From Methanoplanus limicola DSM 2279 (GTDB lineage: Archaea; Halobacteriota; Methanomicrobia; Methanomicrobiales; Methanomicrobiaceae), in contig NZ_CM001436.1 in NCBI RefSeq assembly GCF_000243255.1, positions 2,833,075-2,897,074 on the forward strand: DNA of 64,000 nucleotides, read 5' to 3'. Made by a program: the position numbers and the translations under genes. Below are positions 1 through 8,518 of this stretch, one piece after another. The notes under the pieces were generated by a model that saw only the letters and a program-made list of their open reading frames with translations, was not told where the DNA came from and did not search any database. The stretch's first letter is position 1. Every line of letters starts with the position of its first letter.

Positions 1-1
1 G

Positions 2-442
2 AAATACCATATGCCGGCAGATACACTTCGGGATGATTATATAAATCTGATATCAGTCCTGATTGAGGACAATCCAGCCGGATTTGCAAGAGAGACAGGA
101 TTTGACAGGGATGAACTGGACTTCTTCCTCCATGATAAAAAAAAGTCGGCAGATATTATAAAAGAGATAAAAAAAGAGGAGAAAGAGCGGGAAAAATCCG
201 AAAAGGCTTCAAAGAAGAGGGAAGTTTCAAAGAAAGAACCGGCAAAGAAAACGGACGAGACTCCGCCAGTAAAAGACCAGAAAACCCTTGAAGCAGCATT
301 TCAGAACAGATCCGGTGATGAAAAGAGCACGGAGAGCAAAACAGAGAACAGGCCACCAGGTAAAGAAAAAGAAACGGATAACGGATTAAACGGCAAAGAT
401 AAAAAGAAAGCCGCACAGGCCACACTCTTTGACGGATTTTAA
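2..442 (+). CDS. rfcL: Replication factor C large subunit, C-terminal end (partial)
   Basis: The frame is open to the left edge, so this is the tail of a longer gene; the ATG at 11 is probably internal. About 50 residues resemble the end of the archaeal RfcL collar domain (LIEDNPAGFARETGFDRDELDFF is split here as LIEDNPAGFA then RETGFDRDELDFF). A long Lys/Glu-rich linker follows, then a C-terminal QATLFDGF, which fits the PCNA-interacting PIP box QxxLFxxF. Family knowledge: RfcL with RfcS loads the PCNA clamp and commonly ends in a charged tail plus PIP box. Another PCNA-binding protein with a charged tail is possible because the AAA+ part lies outside the window. Confidence 0.65.
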   Translation, partial: KYHMPADTLRDDYINLISVLIEDNPAGFARETGFDRDELDFFLHDKKKSADIIKEIKKEEKEREKSEKASKKREVSKKEPAKKTDETPPVKDQKTLEAAFQNRSGDEKSTESKTENRPPGKEKETDNGLNGKDKKKAAQATLFDGF

Positions 443-454
443 AAATATCTTTTT

Positions 455-847
455 TCAGCGATATTTATGCAGAATAACACCGCAGTCAATAATTTCACCG
501 CCATCTCTGTAGATCTCACATCCGAGATGATAGACTATCAGATCAGAATCCGTCTGATCGGCAATTGAGATAAGAGACGGGACCATCTCCACTCCGGGGC
601 GCACAGAATAGATAACCTCTCTGCCTACATAGAGGGAGAGATTCGGCGAATATATATCGTCACAGTGAAACTCAATACCGTAATCTTCAGCAATATTCCG
701 GATGTCAACCGCTGAAACATCAACACCCTTCTCTTTTAGTGCTGCTGCCACATCAGGATTTCTGCCAATCCCGATTTCAACCGCAGAAGTGTAGTTATCT
801 GATAGATAATCTGCAATTTTTGCTTCAATATCCTTATAGCAAACCAT
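455..847 (-). CDS. UPF0146 family protein
   Basis: A 130-residue protein with a Rossmann-like glycine motif near the N-terminus (AVEIGIGRNPDVAAALKE) and a following acidic strand (VSAVDIR), the pattern of a small SAM-dependent methyltransferase core. Length and sequence fit the archaeal UPF0146 family, whose function is not established. It converges on the rfcL tail (12 bases between stops) and diverges from amzA, with only 21 bases between the two start codons, so the two promoters must overlap or lie inside the neighbouring gene. Confidence 0.75.
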   Translation of the reverse strand: MVCYKDIEAKIADYLSDNYTSAVEIGIGRNPDVAAALKEKGVDVSAVDIRNIAEDYGIEFHCDDIYSPNLSLYVGREVIYSVRPGVEMVPSLISIADQTDSDLIVYHLGCEIYRDGGEIIDCGVILHKYR

Positions 848-868
848 AACGTATATAATACTCTGAAT

Positions 869-1420
869 ATGGGAATTCTTATCTTTTGGGATAATGACGT
901 GGAAAGGGGAATAAGAGAGTCTGCCGAGAAGATGATATCAGTTATACTGGATATGCCTGTAAACTCACAGGAGAATCCAGTCATGCTCAGAGGATATGAC
1001 CGGACGAGGAACCAGAATGATGCCAGCAGAATTCTGGGTGACATGCAGGATTTTTATACACGCAGAATGGGATGCGGCAACTCCATACTGATAGTTACCG
1101 GAAAAGATCTCTACATACAGGGCCGGGATTTTGTATTTGGACTTGCAAGACCGGGAGTAAACGTATCAATAGTCTCAAATGCCAGGCTGAGAAACAGCTG
1201 GTACGGGCGGCAGGACAATGCAGACGATATGACTGACAGACTTGTTAAGGAAGGAACACATGAATTATGCCACTGCATGGGTCTTGACCACTGTGAAGAT
1301 CCGGAGTGCATCATGTACTGCCCGCAGACGCTTGACGAACTTGACAGGAAAAAAAAGACACTCTGTGAAAAATGCTCCCAGGAGTTAAATATCTACAGAT
1401 TTTCAGATTTGGCTGATTAA
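869..1420 (+). CDS. amzA: Archaemetzincin, zinc metalloprotease
   Basis: A 183-residue cytoplasmic protein with the full archaemetzincin signature: HELCHCMGLDH at residues 131-141 (zinc ligands His131, His135, His141; catalytic Glu132), then Cys142 and Cys147 with Met149, and a distal CxxC at 166-169 that forms the family's second zinc site. There is no signal peptide and the length is typical. It is unrelated in architecture to the exported metzincin-like proteases at 17-32 kb, which lack the Cys motifs. The physiological substrate of the family is unknown. Confidence 0.93.
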   Translation: MGILIFWDNDVERGIRESAEKMISVILDMPVNSQENPVMLRGYDRTRNQNDASRILGDMQDFYTRRMGCGNSILIVTGKDLYIQGRDFVFGLARPGVNVSIVSNARLRNSWYGRQDNADDMTDRLVKEGTHELCHCMGLDHCEDPECIMYCPQTLDELDRKKKTLCEKCSQELNIYRFSDLAD

Positions 1421-1575
1421 AACTCTGCGCCGGAGGGCTGAAATGCCCATATTGCTCCGGGAACTGCATTTCTGAAACGGCAGATGAAAGATTGGCGGAA
1501 GATATAATTCATGCCCGACTGCAAAAATTACCGGAATAAAAAACAATAATAAATCATATGGAGATATTTAACTGA

Positions 1576-2883
1576 ATGGACTCCAGAAGGCTGGATATAA
1601 TTGCACTCATTTCTGCGCTTGCAATAGTCGTTGCAATATCTTTTATACTGAATATGCCAGCCGGAGAGACCACCGGTTCTGAAAATAAGGAGGATTTTAC
1701 AGAAATCTATGCCTATGTACAGGAGGCACTGCATAGTATCATGCCTTCTGACGGCAGTGATGAGCAGGGAAAGGCAACCACCGACTATTCAGCCGGCACA
1801 ACTGAACTTTCACGATACAGAAGTGATACAGGATTTATATCTGCCAGTGAAAAGAAAGAGATGAACGGCAGAAAAGTATCATGGGCGATGGACTACTATA
1901 CACCTTCTGTCAGAAATGCGGCAAACAGAATGATACCTGAAGAGCACGGCGGTGTCTTTACAATAGAGCAGGTATGCGACATCTGGGACGGACTACAGGA
2001 AAAATGGACAAAGGAGAGTTCCGGAGGAATAACAGATATCCAGCCGGCAAGCAGAACGGTCCATATCGGCTATTCAGGAGATGATGCTGATTTTGCCATT
2101 ACAATGGCCTCATTTATAAAAGCAATAGGCGGTGAGGCAAGAATACGCACAGCCTGGAGTCCGGAACTGGGCGAGCATACATATGCTGAATTATTTCTGG
2201 GAGACAACAGCATATTAAGCCGGAAAGTTATTAACAATCAGAAATATGCTGCATTCAGGGCGAATAATTCATTTATATATGACTATGACCCCTCCGGCCT
2301 TACAGTAATGAGATACAGGTACAGTGTAATAGGGGTGAACAACCCGCCTGCTGAGATAGGAGGGGTAACCGGACCTGATGGAAATACCGCCAGCATACCG
2401 CCGGACAGCACCAATAATGCACTATTTGACCTCATTAATGTAGGTGCCGATGATACCATTACAGCAGCGGTGACCACCGGCACAGATACAAGAGATAATG
2501 ACAGACCTGTTGAATATTCACATCCTCTTCTGACAATAATGAACGAACCGGAGAAATACGGTGAGATATGCTACAGGTATCCTGAACTGATCAATTATCT
2601 TCTTCTGTTCCCGGAGATAAATACGGCAGACTTTGAACTTATGTATATTCAGGTCAGGTACGGAGAGAAGGATGAAAACTACCACGGGGACAGAGATGTC
2701 AGGGATGTCGCCTATACATACAATTACGAGAAGGACGGTTCAAAAACGTACTGGATGAAGATGGACTACAACGGGAGATACCCCGGAGATGTATTATATC
2801 CTGATTCAGGCACTTCAACTGTATATTATTCTGACGGAACATGGGATAACCTCAGGGTAAATGATATGCCAGGTCCGCCATAA
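1576..2883 (+). CDS. Exported transglutaminase-like protein lacking the catalytic Cys
   Basis: A 435-residue protein with one N-terminal hydrophobic segment (residues 8-27), so membrane-anchored or secreted. Residues about 120-215 align by eye with the transglutaminase-like core of the downstream gene at 3093: VCDIWDGLQEKW matches ICDLWDYTNNEW, and GEHTYAELFLGD matches GHAYPEVYIGD. Where that paralogue has GDCDDF, this protein has GDDADF (residues 168-173), so the nucleophilic Cys is replaced by Asp170 while His201 is kept. It is therefore probably a binding or scaffold pseudo-enzyme. The C-terminal 100 residues (YWMKMDYNGRYPG, then a Tyr-rich end) also resemble the paralogue. No strong Shine-Dalgarno was seen. 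Confidence 0.7.
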   Translation: MDSRRLDIIALISALAIVVAISFILNMPAGETTGSENKEDFTEIYAYVQEALHSIMPSDGSDEQGKATTDYSAGTTELSRYRSDTGFISASEKKEMNGRKVSWAMDYYTPSVRNAANRMIPEEHGGVFTIEQVCDIWDGLQEKWTKESSGGITDIQPASRTVHIGYSGDDADFAITMASFIKAIGGEARIRTAWSPELGEHTYAELFLGDNSILSRKVINNQKYAAFRANNSFIYDYDPSGLTVMRYRYSVIGVNNPPAEIGGVTGPDGNTASIPPDSTNNALFDLINVGADDTITAAVTTGTDTRDNDRPVEYSHPLLTIMNEPEKYGEICYRYPELINYLLLFPEINTADFELMYIQVRYGEKDENYHGDRDVRDVAYTYNYEKDGSKTYWMKMDYNGRYPGDVLYPDSGTSTVYYSDGTWDNLRVNDMPGPP

Positions 2884-2904
2884 CCTGAAAATCACCGGAA
2901 AAAA

Positions 2905-3036
2905 CAATAAAAAGCACAATAAAAAGCACAATAAAAAGCACAATAAAAAGCACAATAAAAAGCACAATAAAAAGCACAATAAAAAGCACAATAAAAAGCA
3001 CAATAAAAAGCACAATAAAAAGCACAATAAAAAGCA
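2905..3036. repeat. 12-bp tandem repeat, 11 copies
   Basis: Eleven head-to-tail copies of CAATAAAAAGCA lie between the two transglutaminase-like genes, starting 22 bases after the stop at 2883. Because 12 is a multiple of three, the array keeps one frame open (a His/Asn/Lys tetrapeptide repeat), but nothing else supports translation. Copies appear identical except the last, which ends in GCAG, so the array looks recent and probably varies in number. Confidence 0.95.
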
Positions 3037-3092
3037 GAAATTTCCGGAAATCATCCGTGCCTGACTAAAAAAAATAAAGAGAGAGAAGACTG

Positions 3093-3923
3093 ATGGATCA
3101 AAAAAAAGGACTGATAACACTGATTGCACTCGCCGCAGGAGTAATAATTGTCTCACTCATTTTTTTTCAGACGGCAGAAGGTGCATTATCAAATCCCTAT
3201 CCTTACGATGAGAGTACCAAAGCCACATATACCGATTACAACACCCAAAAAGCTGCAATGTACAGGGACGCACTCCAGACAGGCGATCCACAGATAAAAA
3301 AATTTACTCAGATTAGAGTAAAACCCCGGAATTCAGACGGCCCTGACATTGCAAAGATCTGTGACCTCTGGGATTATACAAATAACGAATGGACCATTGT
3401 CAGTGACCCGCGCGGGCCTGAATTCATATCTCCGGTTACTGAAACGGCAAAGGCAGACCTGCACGGCGACTGCGATGATTTTTCAGTCTTTCTCTCAGGA
3501 ATGATTAACTCCCTTGGCATTGATACCAGAATCGCCAGTGTTGACAATACCGGTATAAATCCCGGCCACGCATATCCGGAGGTATATATAGGAGACAGTG
3601 AATCTGACATCAGAACCACAGGAGAATATATCAGGCAGAGATATGACTGTGTAAATGTATATTTCTCATCATCATATGATGGAAATAAAGCAGGATACTG
3701 GCTGAATCTCGACTGGAAAATTGGCATTCCGCCACCTGAGGGTTACTTTATCTACGGGAAATCCAGCCTGGTACATGACATTTACCATCCCGGAGGAGAG
3801 TATTACAGCCCGGAAAAAACAGTAGTATATTTCTATCCTGACGGGGAGTGGAAGAAGGAATCAAAGCAGATTGTCTATTTTGGTAAGACTAAATTCGGGG
3901 AGCCGGAGATATATGGAATATAA
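3093..3923 (+). CDS. Exported transglutaminase-like cysteine protein
   Basis: A 276-residue protein with an N-terminal hydrophobic segment (residues 7-25), then a transglutaminase-like core. The triad is visible: Cys127 in GDCDDFS, His159 in GHAYPEVYI and Asp207 in WLNLDWKIG. Family knowledge: such cores act as cysteine proteases, transglutaminases or amidases. The short length suggests a single catalytic domain exposed outside the membrane. It is paralogous to the gene at 1576, which has lost the Cys. The start is preceded by AGAGAGAAGACTG, a purine-rich weak ribosome site. Its 3' end overlaps the next gene by 11 bases. Confidence 0.8.
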   Translation: MDQKKGLITLIALAAGVIIVSLIFFQTAEGALSNPYPYDESTKATYTDYNTQKAAMYRDALQTGDPQIKKFTQIRVKPRNSDGPDIAKICDLWDYTNNEWTIVSDPRGPEFISPVTETAKADLHGDCDDFSVFLSGMINSLGIDTRIASVDNTGINPGHAYPEVYIGDSESDIRTTGEYIRQRYDCVNVYFSSSYDGNKAGYWLNLDWKIGIPPPEGYFIYGKSSLVHDIYHPGGEYYSPEKTVVYFYPDGEWKKESKQIVYFGKTKFGEPEIYGI

Positions 3924-4500
3924 ACAGTTTTTTTTGCTGGGAATCATACTCTTTGCCCTCATACTCATTCCGGGGTGTTCTGAAGAGGATAACTGCGGAC
4001 CGCTCATATCAGATATAGATAATCTCGAAAAAGCTGCCGATGACAGACTGAAAACACTTGACCTGTCAGATGCAGGAGACGGAATTACAGTTGCGCAGAC
4101 TGATGCCTCAAAAGAGCAGTACTACGGGGCCCTGAATATAATATTCAGCATGAAAGATATGGGGTGCATGGATGTATTCATCTACAACAACAGGCTACGG
4201 TACCTTCAGCTGAAGTACGACACTCTTGATGTGTACCAGTCTGTAAACGAACTTGAAGAGAGAACAGCAGTCATTTTTGCATCCGGACCTTCAGAATTTA
4301 AAAAAGAAATCTCAGATATATTGACCGGCGCCGATACTCTGGACAAAAGAGCGGAGTATCTTGGATATATGGCAGATGAGATCAACAAAAAGGCCCTGAG
4401 CGAAGAGAGCCAGGAGATAATTCCGGTGATAAAAAAAGGCCTTGAATTACAGCAGTCAAGGCTCAGGCAGATATCCGGACATCTTCTGCCATACAGGTAA
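3913..4500 (+). CDS. Lipoprotein of unknown function
   Basis: I chose the ATG at 3913 because it gives a proper lipoprotein signal: a charged MEYK, a hydrophobic stretch, then the lipobox LIPGC. The mature part (about 175 residues) is mostly predicted helix with many charged residues (LEKAADDRLKTLDL, LEERTAVIF, DTLDKRAEYLGYMADE). No known domain was recognised. The 11-base overlap with the transglutaminase-like gene argues for translational coupling and a shared role at the cell surface. Confidence 0.7.
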   Translation: MEYKQFFLLGIILFALILIPGCSEEDNCGPLISDIDNLEKAADDRLKTLDLSDAGDGITVAQTDASKEQYYGALNIIFSMKDMGCMDVFIYNNRLRYLQLKYDTLDVYQSVNELEERTAVIFASGPSEFKKEISDILTGADTLDKRAEYLGYMADEINKKALSEESQEIIPVIKKGLELQQSRLRQISGHLLPYR

Positions 4501-4656
4501 TATAGTTATCACCCGGATTTTTCCGGCACTTACGGAATATAAGAACAGCCGGATATTTATTTTGCCGGATGCTGCATCACTAATGAAGACAGAAAACCGG
4601 AACAATTCCCCAAAACTTATGGGATTACAGATCTTAAGAGATAATGACTAATACGG

Positions 4657-5208
4657 ATGAAAAATATGGGCTACTACTCATCACTCATAAACAGAAAATT
4701 CAAAGACGTTGTAGGGCAGCGTTATGAAGAAATTATGAAGGATTATAAGGAATTCTTCATATCTGAAGAGGAATTTCTTGAGATGGAGATCAAAAAGGTT
4801 CTCTTCCCGCTGGACATCTCTGTGAAGAAAATTCCGGACAGCATATATAATCTTTTTGAGCTGTATGGATGCGAAATAACCCTGGTATATATAACTGACA
4901 GTTACATCTGCTCGGTAATAGAAGAGGTTCTTGGAAAAAATACGGCGGAAAACTACCATCTTAAAAAAGATATTATGGGAGAGGAAATTCTGGATGAAAT
5001 AACCAAAAAAATAGAGAGAAAAGGTCTTGTTGTCAAAAAGAGGATGTTTTCAGGGAATAAATGGGACGATGTTGAGAGAATGTCCGAAGAATTTGACATG
5101 ATTGCGATTTCTAAAGATTACGGCGGAGTCAGAGGAGATGAAAATGAGATCAGCCCTGTCGCAGAGAGGCTGATTCAGCAGCTGAGAGTAAATACAGTGC
5201 TTTTCTGA
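4657..5208 (+). CDS. Universal stress protein-like (UspA-like) protein
   Basis: A 183-residue soluble protein. Residues 45-183 follow the Usp alpha/beta order: KKVLFPLDISVKKIPDSI at the first strand, ITLVYITDSYICSVIEEVL, then a late strand FDMIAISKDYGG and a C-terminal strand RVNTVLF. The ATP-binding G-x2-G-x9-G(S/T) loop is not clear, so nucleotide binding is uncertain. The second ATG at 4666 has GGATG six bases upstream and could be the true start. It lies 12 bases before a transporter gene that is followed by a canonical Usp at 6566, so it probably modulates that transporter. Confidence 0.65.
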   Translation: MKNMGYYSSLINRKFKDVVGQRYEEIMKDYKEFFISEEEFLEMEIKKVLFPLDISVKKIPDSIYNLFELYGCEITLVYITDSYICSVIEEVLGKNTAENYHLKKDIMGEEILDEITKKIERKGLVVKKRMFSGNKWDDVERMSEEFDMIAISKDYGGVRGDENEISPVAERLIQQLRVNTVLF

Positions 5209-5220
5209 TGGTCTGGTAAA

Positions 5221-6552
5221 ATGTTTCCGATTGAAACCCTCGTTGCGATAGCAATTTTTCTGATAACATATGCTCTCATAATAGATGAGAGAATCCACAG
5301 GACCGTTGCTGCAATGGCAGGCGCGGCAATACTTGTCATACTTGGCATAGTGCCGTGGGATGCAATGCTTGAGCATATCGACTTTGGTACGATATTCCTG
5401 CTTATGGGAATGATGATTATCGTCAATGTGGCAAGCAACAGCGGACTCTTTGAATATCTCGCAATAATAACGGCGAAATCAGCAAAGGGAAGCCCGATGA
5501 AGGTATTGTTCCTCTTCTCCATAGTGACGGCAGTTACAAGCGCATTCCTTGACAATGTCACAACCGTTCTTCTGCTTACACCGATGCTTCTGTACATAGC
5601 AAAGGTTATGGACTTAAATCCGATTCCGTTCCTGATGGCTGAGATCATCGCCTCAAATGTTGGAGGCATGGGTACACTCATAGGAGATCCACCAAATATC
5701 ATGATCGCCTCATCTGCCGGACTTTCATTCAATGAATTTCTTATGATTATGGGGCCTATTGCCTTAGTTGACCTGCTGATTATCTTAGTAATCTTCTTCC
5801 TGATGTACAGAAAGAATCTGAAGGTTGATGAAACAGAGAGGAAGGCTATAAAAAACACCCTGGATTCACTGGACGAAAAAGCAGCAATCCAGGATATTGA
5901 ACTCTTTAAAAAGTCAATAATCACACTTGCATTTGTAATTGCACTCTTCTTTATGCACAGCAGCATCGGGGAGATACTTCACCTGGTAATTCCGTTTGTT
6001 GACCCTTCAATGACTCTTGAACCGGCAGAAGTTGCACTTATAGGCGCTGCACTCATACTCATCTGGTCAAGGCAGTCTCCGGAGATGGTATTTGAAAAGA
6101 TTGAATGGCCGGCCCTCTTCTTCTTTGGAGGGCTTTTTGTCCTCGTAGGTGGTCTTGTTGAGACAGGAGTAATAGCTGACATAGCACAGTTTATGATTGA
6201 CAATGTAAAAACAACAGGTGAAGCAATGTTTGTTATTGCATGGTTTGCAGGAATCGCCTCTGCAATTGTGGACAATATACCGCTCACGGCTGCACTGATT
6301 CCCCTGATACATGACATCGGTGCAAATCCGGCAACTGCAATAGATACATACCCGCTGTGGTGGGCACTGTCACTTGGAGCATGTCTTGGAGGAAACGGTA
6401 CTGCAATTGCTGCATCAGCAAATGTCGTTGTAATCGGTATCGGTGAGAGGGAAGGCATCCATATATCATTTATGGACTTTCTTAAAATCGGAATGCTTGT
6501 GCTCTTCATAACAATTTCTGTCGGGCTTTTAATGCTTTATATGATGTTTTAA
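5221..6552 (+). CDS. NhaD/ArsB-type (ion transporter superfamily) membrane transporter
   Basis: A 443-residue integral membrane protein with about 11-12 hydrophobic segments in two similar halves. Each half has a conserved DN(V/I) re-entrant motif: SAFLDNVTTVLLLTPM near residue 115 and SAIVDNIPLTAALIPL near 345, with GGMGTLIGDPPNIMIA and LGGNGTAIAASANVV following. This pattern is characteristic of the ArsB/NhaD/citrate-permease group (SLC13-like). The substrate could be Na+/H+, arsenite or an organic acid and cannot be decided here. The flanking Usp genes suggest regulation by a nucleotide-binding partner. Confidence 0.8.
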   Translation: MFPIETLVAIAIFLITYALIIDERIHRTVAAMAGAAILVILGIVPWDAMLEHIDFGTIFLLMGMMIIVNVASNSGLFEYLAIITAKSAKGSPMKVLFLFSIVTAVTSAFLDNVTTVLLLTPMLLYIAKVMDLNPIPFLMAEIIASNVGGMGTLIGDPPNIMIASSAGLSFNEFLMIMGPIALVDLLIILVIFFLMYRKNLKVDETERKAIKNTLDSLDEKAAIQDIELFKKSIITLAFVIALFFMHSSIGEILHLVIPFVDPSMTLEPAEVALIGAALILIWSRQSPEMVFEKIEWPALFFFGGLFVLVGGLVETGVIADIAQFMIDNVKTTGEAMFVIAWFAGIASAIVDNIPLTAALIPLIHDIGANPATAIDTYPLWWALSLGACLGGNGTAIAASANVVVIGIGEREGIHISFMDFLKIGMLVLFITISVGLLMLYMMF

Positions 6553-6565
6553 GGAGGAAATAAAA

Positions 6566-7021
6566 ATGAATAAAATACTAGTGCTCCTGGACGGATCAAA
6601 ATGGAGCCATAAAGCCGCAAAGCATGCCAAAATGCTTGCGGAGAAGAAAGGCGATACTGAAATAGTATTATTTTCAGTAATTGACAGGGAAGAGATCAGA
6701 TCCACCGCCTTTTATTATTGTAAACAGAACAACTCATGCAATATAATAAAGGATTACGAGGAGAAGATCCAGAGAGATATACGCCATGACATAAACGAGG
6801 AGATCTCTGAGATTCTCCTAAGGTTTAACAAAGAAGGCATAAAGTGCTCTTCACGGTTAGCAGTCGGACTTCGTGAGGAAGAGATATTAAAAGAAGTTAA
6901 TTCTGAAGATTACTTATACATTGTCATGGGTGCTTTTGGTAAAAAATCCAATGTTAAAACCGGAACATTAGCAGGAATAGTAGCGAAGGATATTGAAATT
7001 CCGATGATAATCATTCACTGA
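6566..7021 (+). CDS. Universal stress protein (UspA family)
   Basis: A 151-residue single-domain Usp. It begins with the typical first strand KILVLLDGSKWSHKAAKHA and ends with the strand pair LYIVMGAFGKKSNVKTGTLAG and IPMIIIH; MGAFGKKSNVKTG resembles the MGxxG-(x9)-GS/T ATP loop with Thr in place of Ser. An excellent Shine-Dalgarno GGAGG sits 8 bases before the ATG, 13 bases after the transporter stop, so it is the last gene of a Usp-transporter-Usp unit. An insert around residues 45-75 (YYCKQNNSCNIIKDYEE) is longer than usual. Confidence 0.85.
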   Translation: MNKILVLLDGSKWSHKAAKHAKMLAEKKGDTEIVLFSVIDREEIRSTAFYYCKQNNSCNIIKDYEEKIQRDIRHDINEEISEILLRFNKEGIKCSSRLAVGLREEEILKEVNSEDYLYIVMGAFGKKSNVKTGTLAGIVAKDIEIPMIIIH

Positions 7022-7174
7022 GTAAATACTATCTGCCAGCAGGAAGGTTCTGAAACCAAAGAAGTCATATTAGCTCTAAAATGCAGGCAGATGAGAAATT
7101 TATATTTTATATCCGGAAAAATTTCCGGGATAATAATCACAAATAATATATTTTAAATTTGGGGAAGATATTAC

Positions 7175-8506
7175 TCAGCCCTTCCTCAGTTCCTCAAATT
7201 CAAGTGACTTCATCTCAATTTTATTCACAAGGACGTTTATATCGGAGTTGTAATCAGATATCTCAGTGAGATTGGAATCATCTTTAGAAGCCGATCTCTT
7301 CATAATCTCAAAAACAGGGTTCTTCATAGCTTTAATAGATGACATCATCCCATCTATAAAGAATTCAAGGCGGTCTATCCTCCCCTCAAGGTCTTCTTCC
7401 ATATCATCATATCGCCTCTCCACAGTGATATCTGTCATCCGGACAGCAACATGAGTTATTTTTCCGTCTGAGAGGAGCGGAATCCTCATAAATTCAATAT
7501 AAAGGGAATCATTTCCTTTCTTAAATAATTTAACGGAAAAATCCGGATTTTTAAGCCGCATGGTATCACGATAATCATCAATCTCACCAAACACAGAAAA
7601 ACCCGGTATTTCATATACAGGGCGGCTCAGAAAATATTCTGATATTCCAATATTCCTGCATATGTCTAAAAATAAAGAATTGTAATATATTATATTAAGG
7701 GATTTATCAATGATAAAAACCGGATATTTGTCATATTCAAGAATCTGAAGGTAAATATTCTTCTGATCATTCTTCTCCCCGTCATCCGGAAATTTACTCT
7801 GAACATGCAGAATTAAACCTGAAAACTCCCCGTCAGGGTTGTGCATATAGCCGGCATTGAGAATTACAGGTTCATCTGAGTCACCAGTCCTGAGATTTAA
7901 CTGATCAGGCCATACAATATTTCCACCATCAACTGATTTTTTGGAATGGACAATTATATCCGGTACAAAAACACCCTCAGCCTCAGATTCACTAACACCG
8001 GCCATCTCTGAAAATGCCTGATTTATACCAATAATCCGGAATTCTTTATCTGTAGCTAATACCGGTTCTTTGAGAACTCTTATACTCTTAATCGCATCGG
8101 CATTTCCGGCAGTGCTCCTCTCATCCACCCGGCTTTTAATTCTGGATTTGTAAAGGGACATCTCGATATTGGTATGAAGTTCCCTCTCGTTGAAGGGTTT
8201 GACGAGATAACCGGCAGGTTCAGCCTTAATAGCTCTCTGCATTGTGTCAAGATCGGAATGTGCTGTCAAAAATATTACGGGGATCCCATACAGAGACTTT
8301 ATTCTTTCCGCTGCATCAACCCCATCCATCTCCCCCTTTAACCTGATATCCATCAGTATCAGGTCAGGTTTTAGCTCACCTGCTTTAAGTACTGCATCTT
8401 CACCTCTTGTAGAATGTCCAACAATATCATATCCAAGGTTTTTTAGGGATTTTTTAATTGCCATCGCAACAATCATCTCATCCTCAACAACAAGAATTCT
8501 TTTCAT
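7175..8506 (-). CDS. Response regulator with PAS domains
   Basis: A 443-residue protein. Residues 1-120 form a receiver domain: acidic pair Glu8/Asp9, phosphoacceptor Asp53 in LILMDI, Thr in FLTAHS and Lys in VKPFNE. Two PAS-like modules follow (about 145-240 and 250-365; MTDITVERRYDD marks a PAC end), then a coiled-coil tail. There is no DNA-binding or kinase domain, so the output is probably through protein contacts, a form common in methanogen signalling. It starts 12 bases after the kinase gene at 8519 and is surely its cognate partner. Confidence 0.88.
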   Translation of the reverse strand: MKRILVVEDEMIVAMAIKKSLKNLGYDIVGHSTRGEDAVLKAGELKPDLILMDIRLKGEMDGVDAAERIKSLYGIPVIFLTAHSDLDTMQRAIKAEPAGYLVKPFNERELHTNIEMSLYKSRIKSRVDERSTAGNADAIKSIRVLKEPVLATDKEFRIIGINQAFSEMAGVSESEAEGVFVPDIIVHSKKSVDGGNIVWPDQLNLRTGDSDEPVILNAGYMHNPDGEFSGLILHVQSKFPDDGEKNDQKNIYLQILEYDKYPVFIIDKSLNIIYYNSLFLDICRNIGISEYFLSRPVYEIPGFSVFGEIDDYRDTMRLKNPDFSVKLFKKGNDSLYIEFMRIPLLSDGKITHVAVRMTDITVERRYDDMEEDLEGRIDRLEFFIDGMMSSIKAMKNPVFEIMKRSASKDDSNLTEISDYNSDINVLVNKIEMKSLEFEELRKG

Positions 8507-8518
8507 CGAAATTATTCC

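Noticed and set aside
2861..3064. A 67-residue frame through the 12-bp repeats
   Set aside because: It exists only because the repeat length is a multiple of three; no ribosome site and a low-complexity product.
4442..4651. A 69-residue frame overlapping the lipoprotein end
   Set aside because: It is mostly out of frame with the lipoprotein and lacks a ribosome site and recognisable features.
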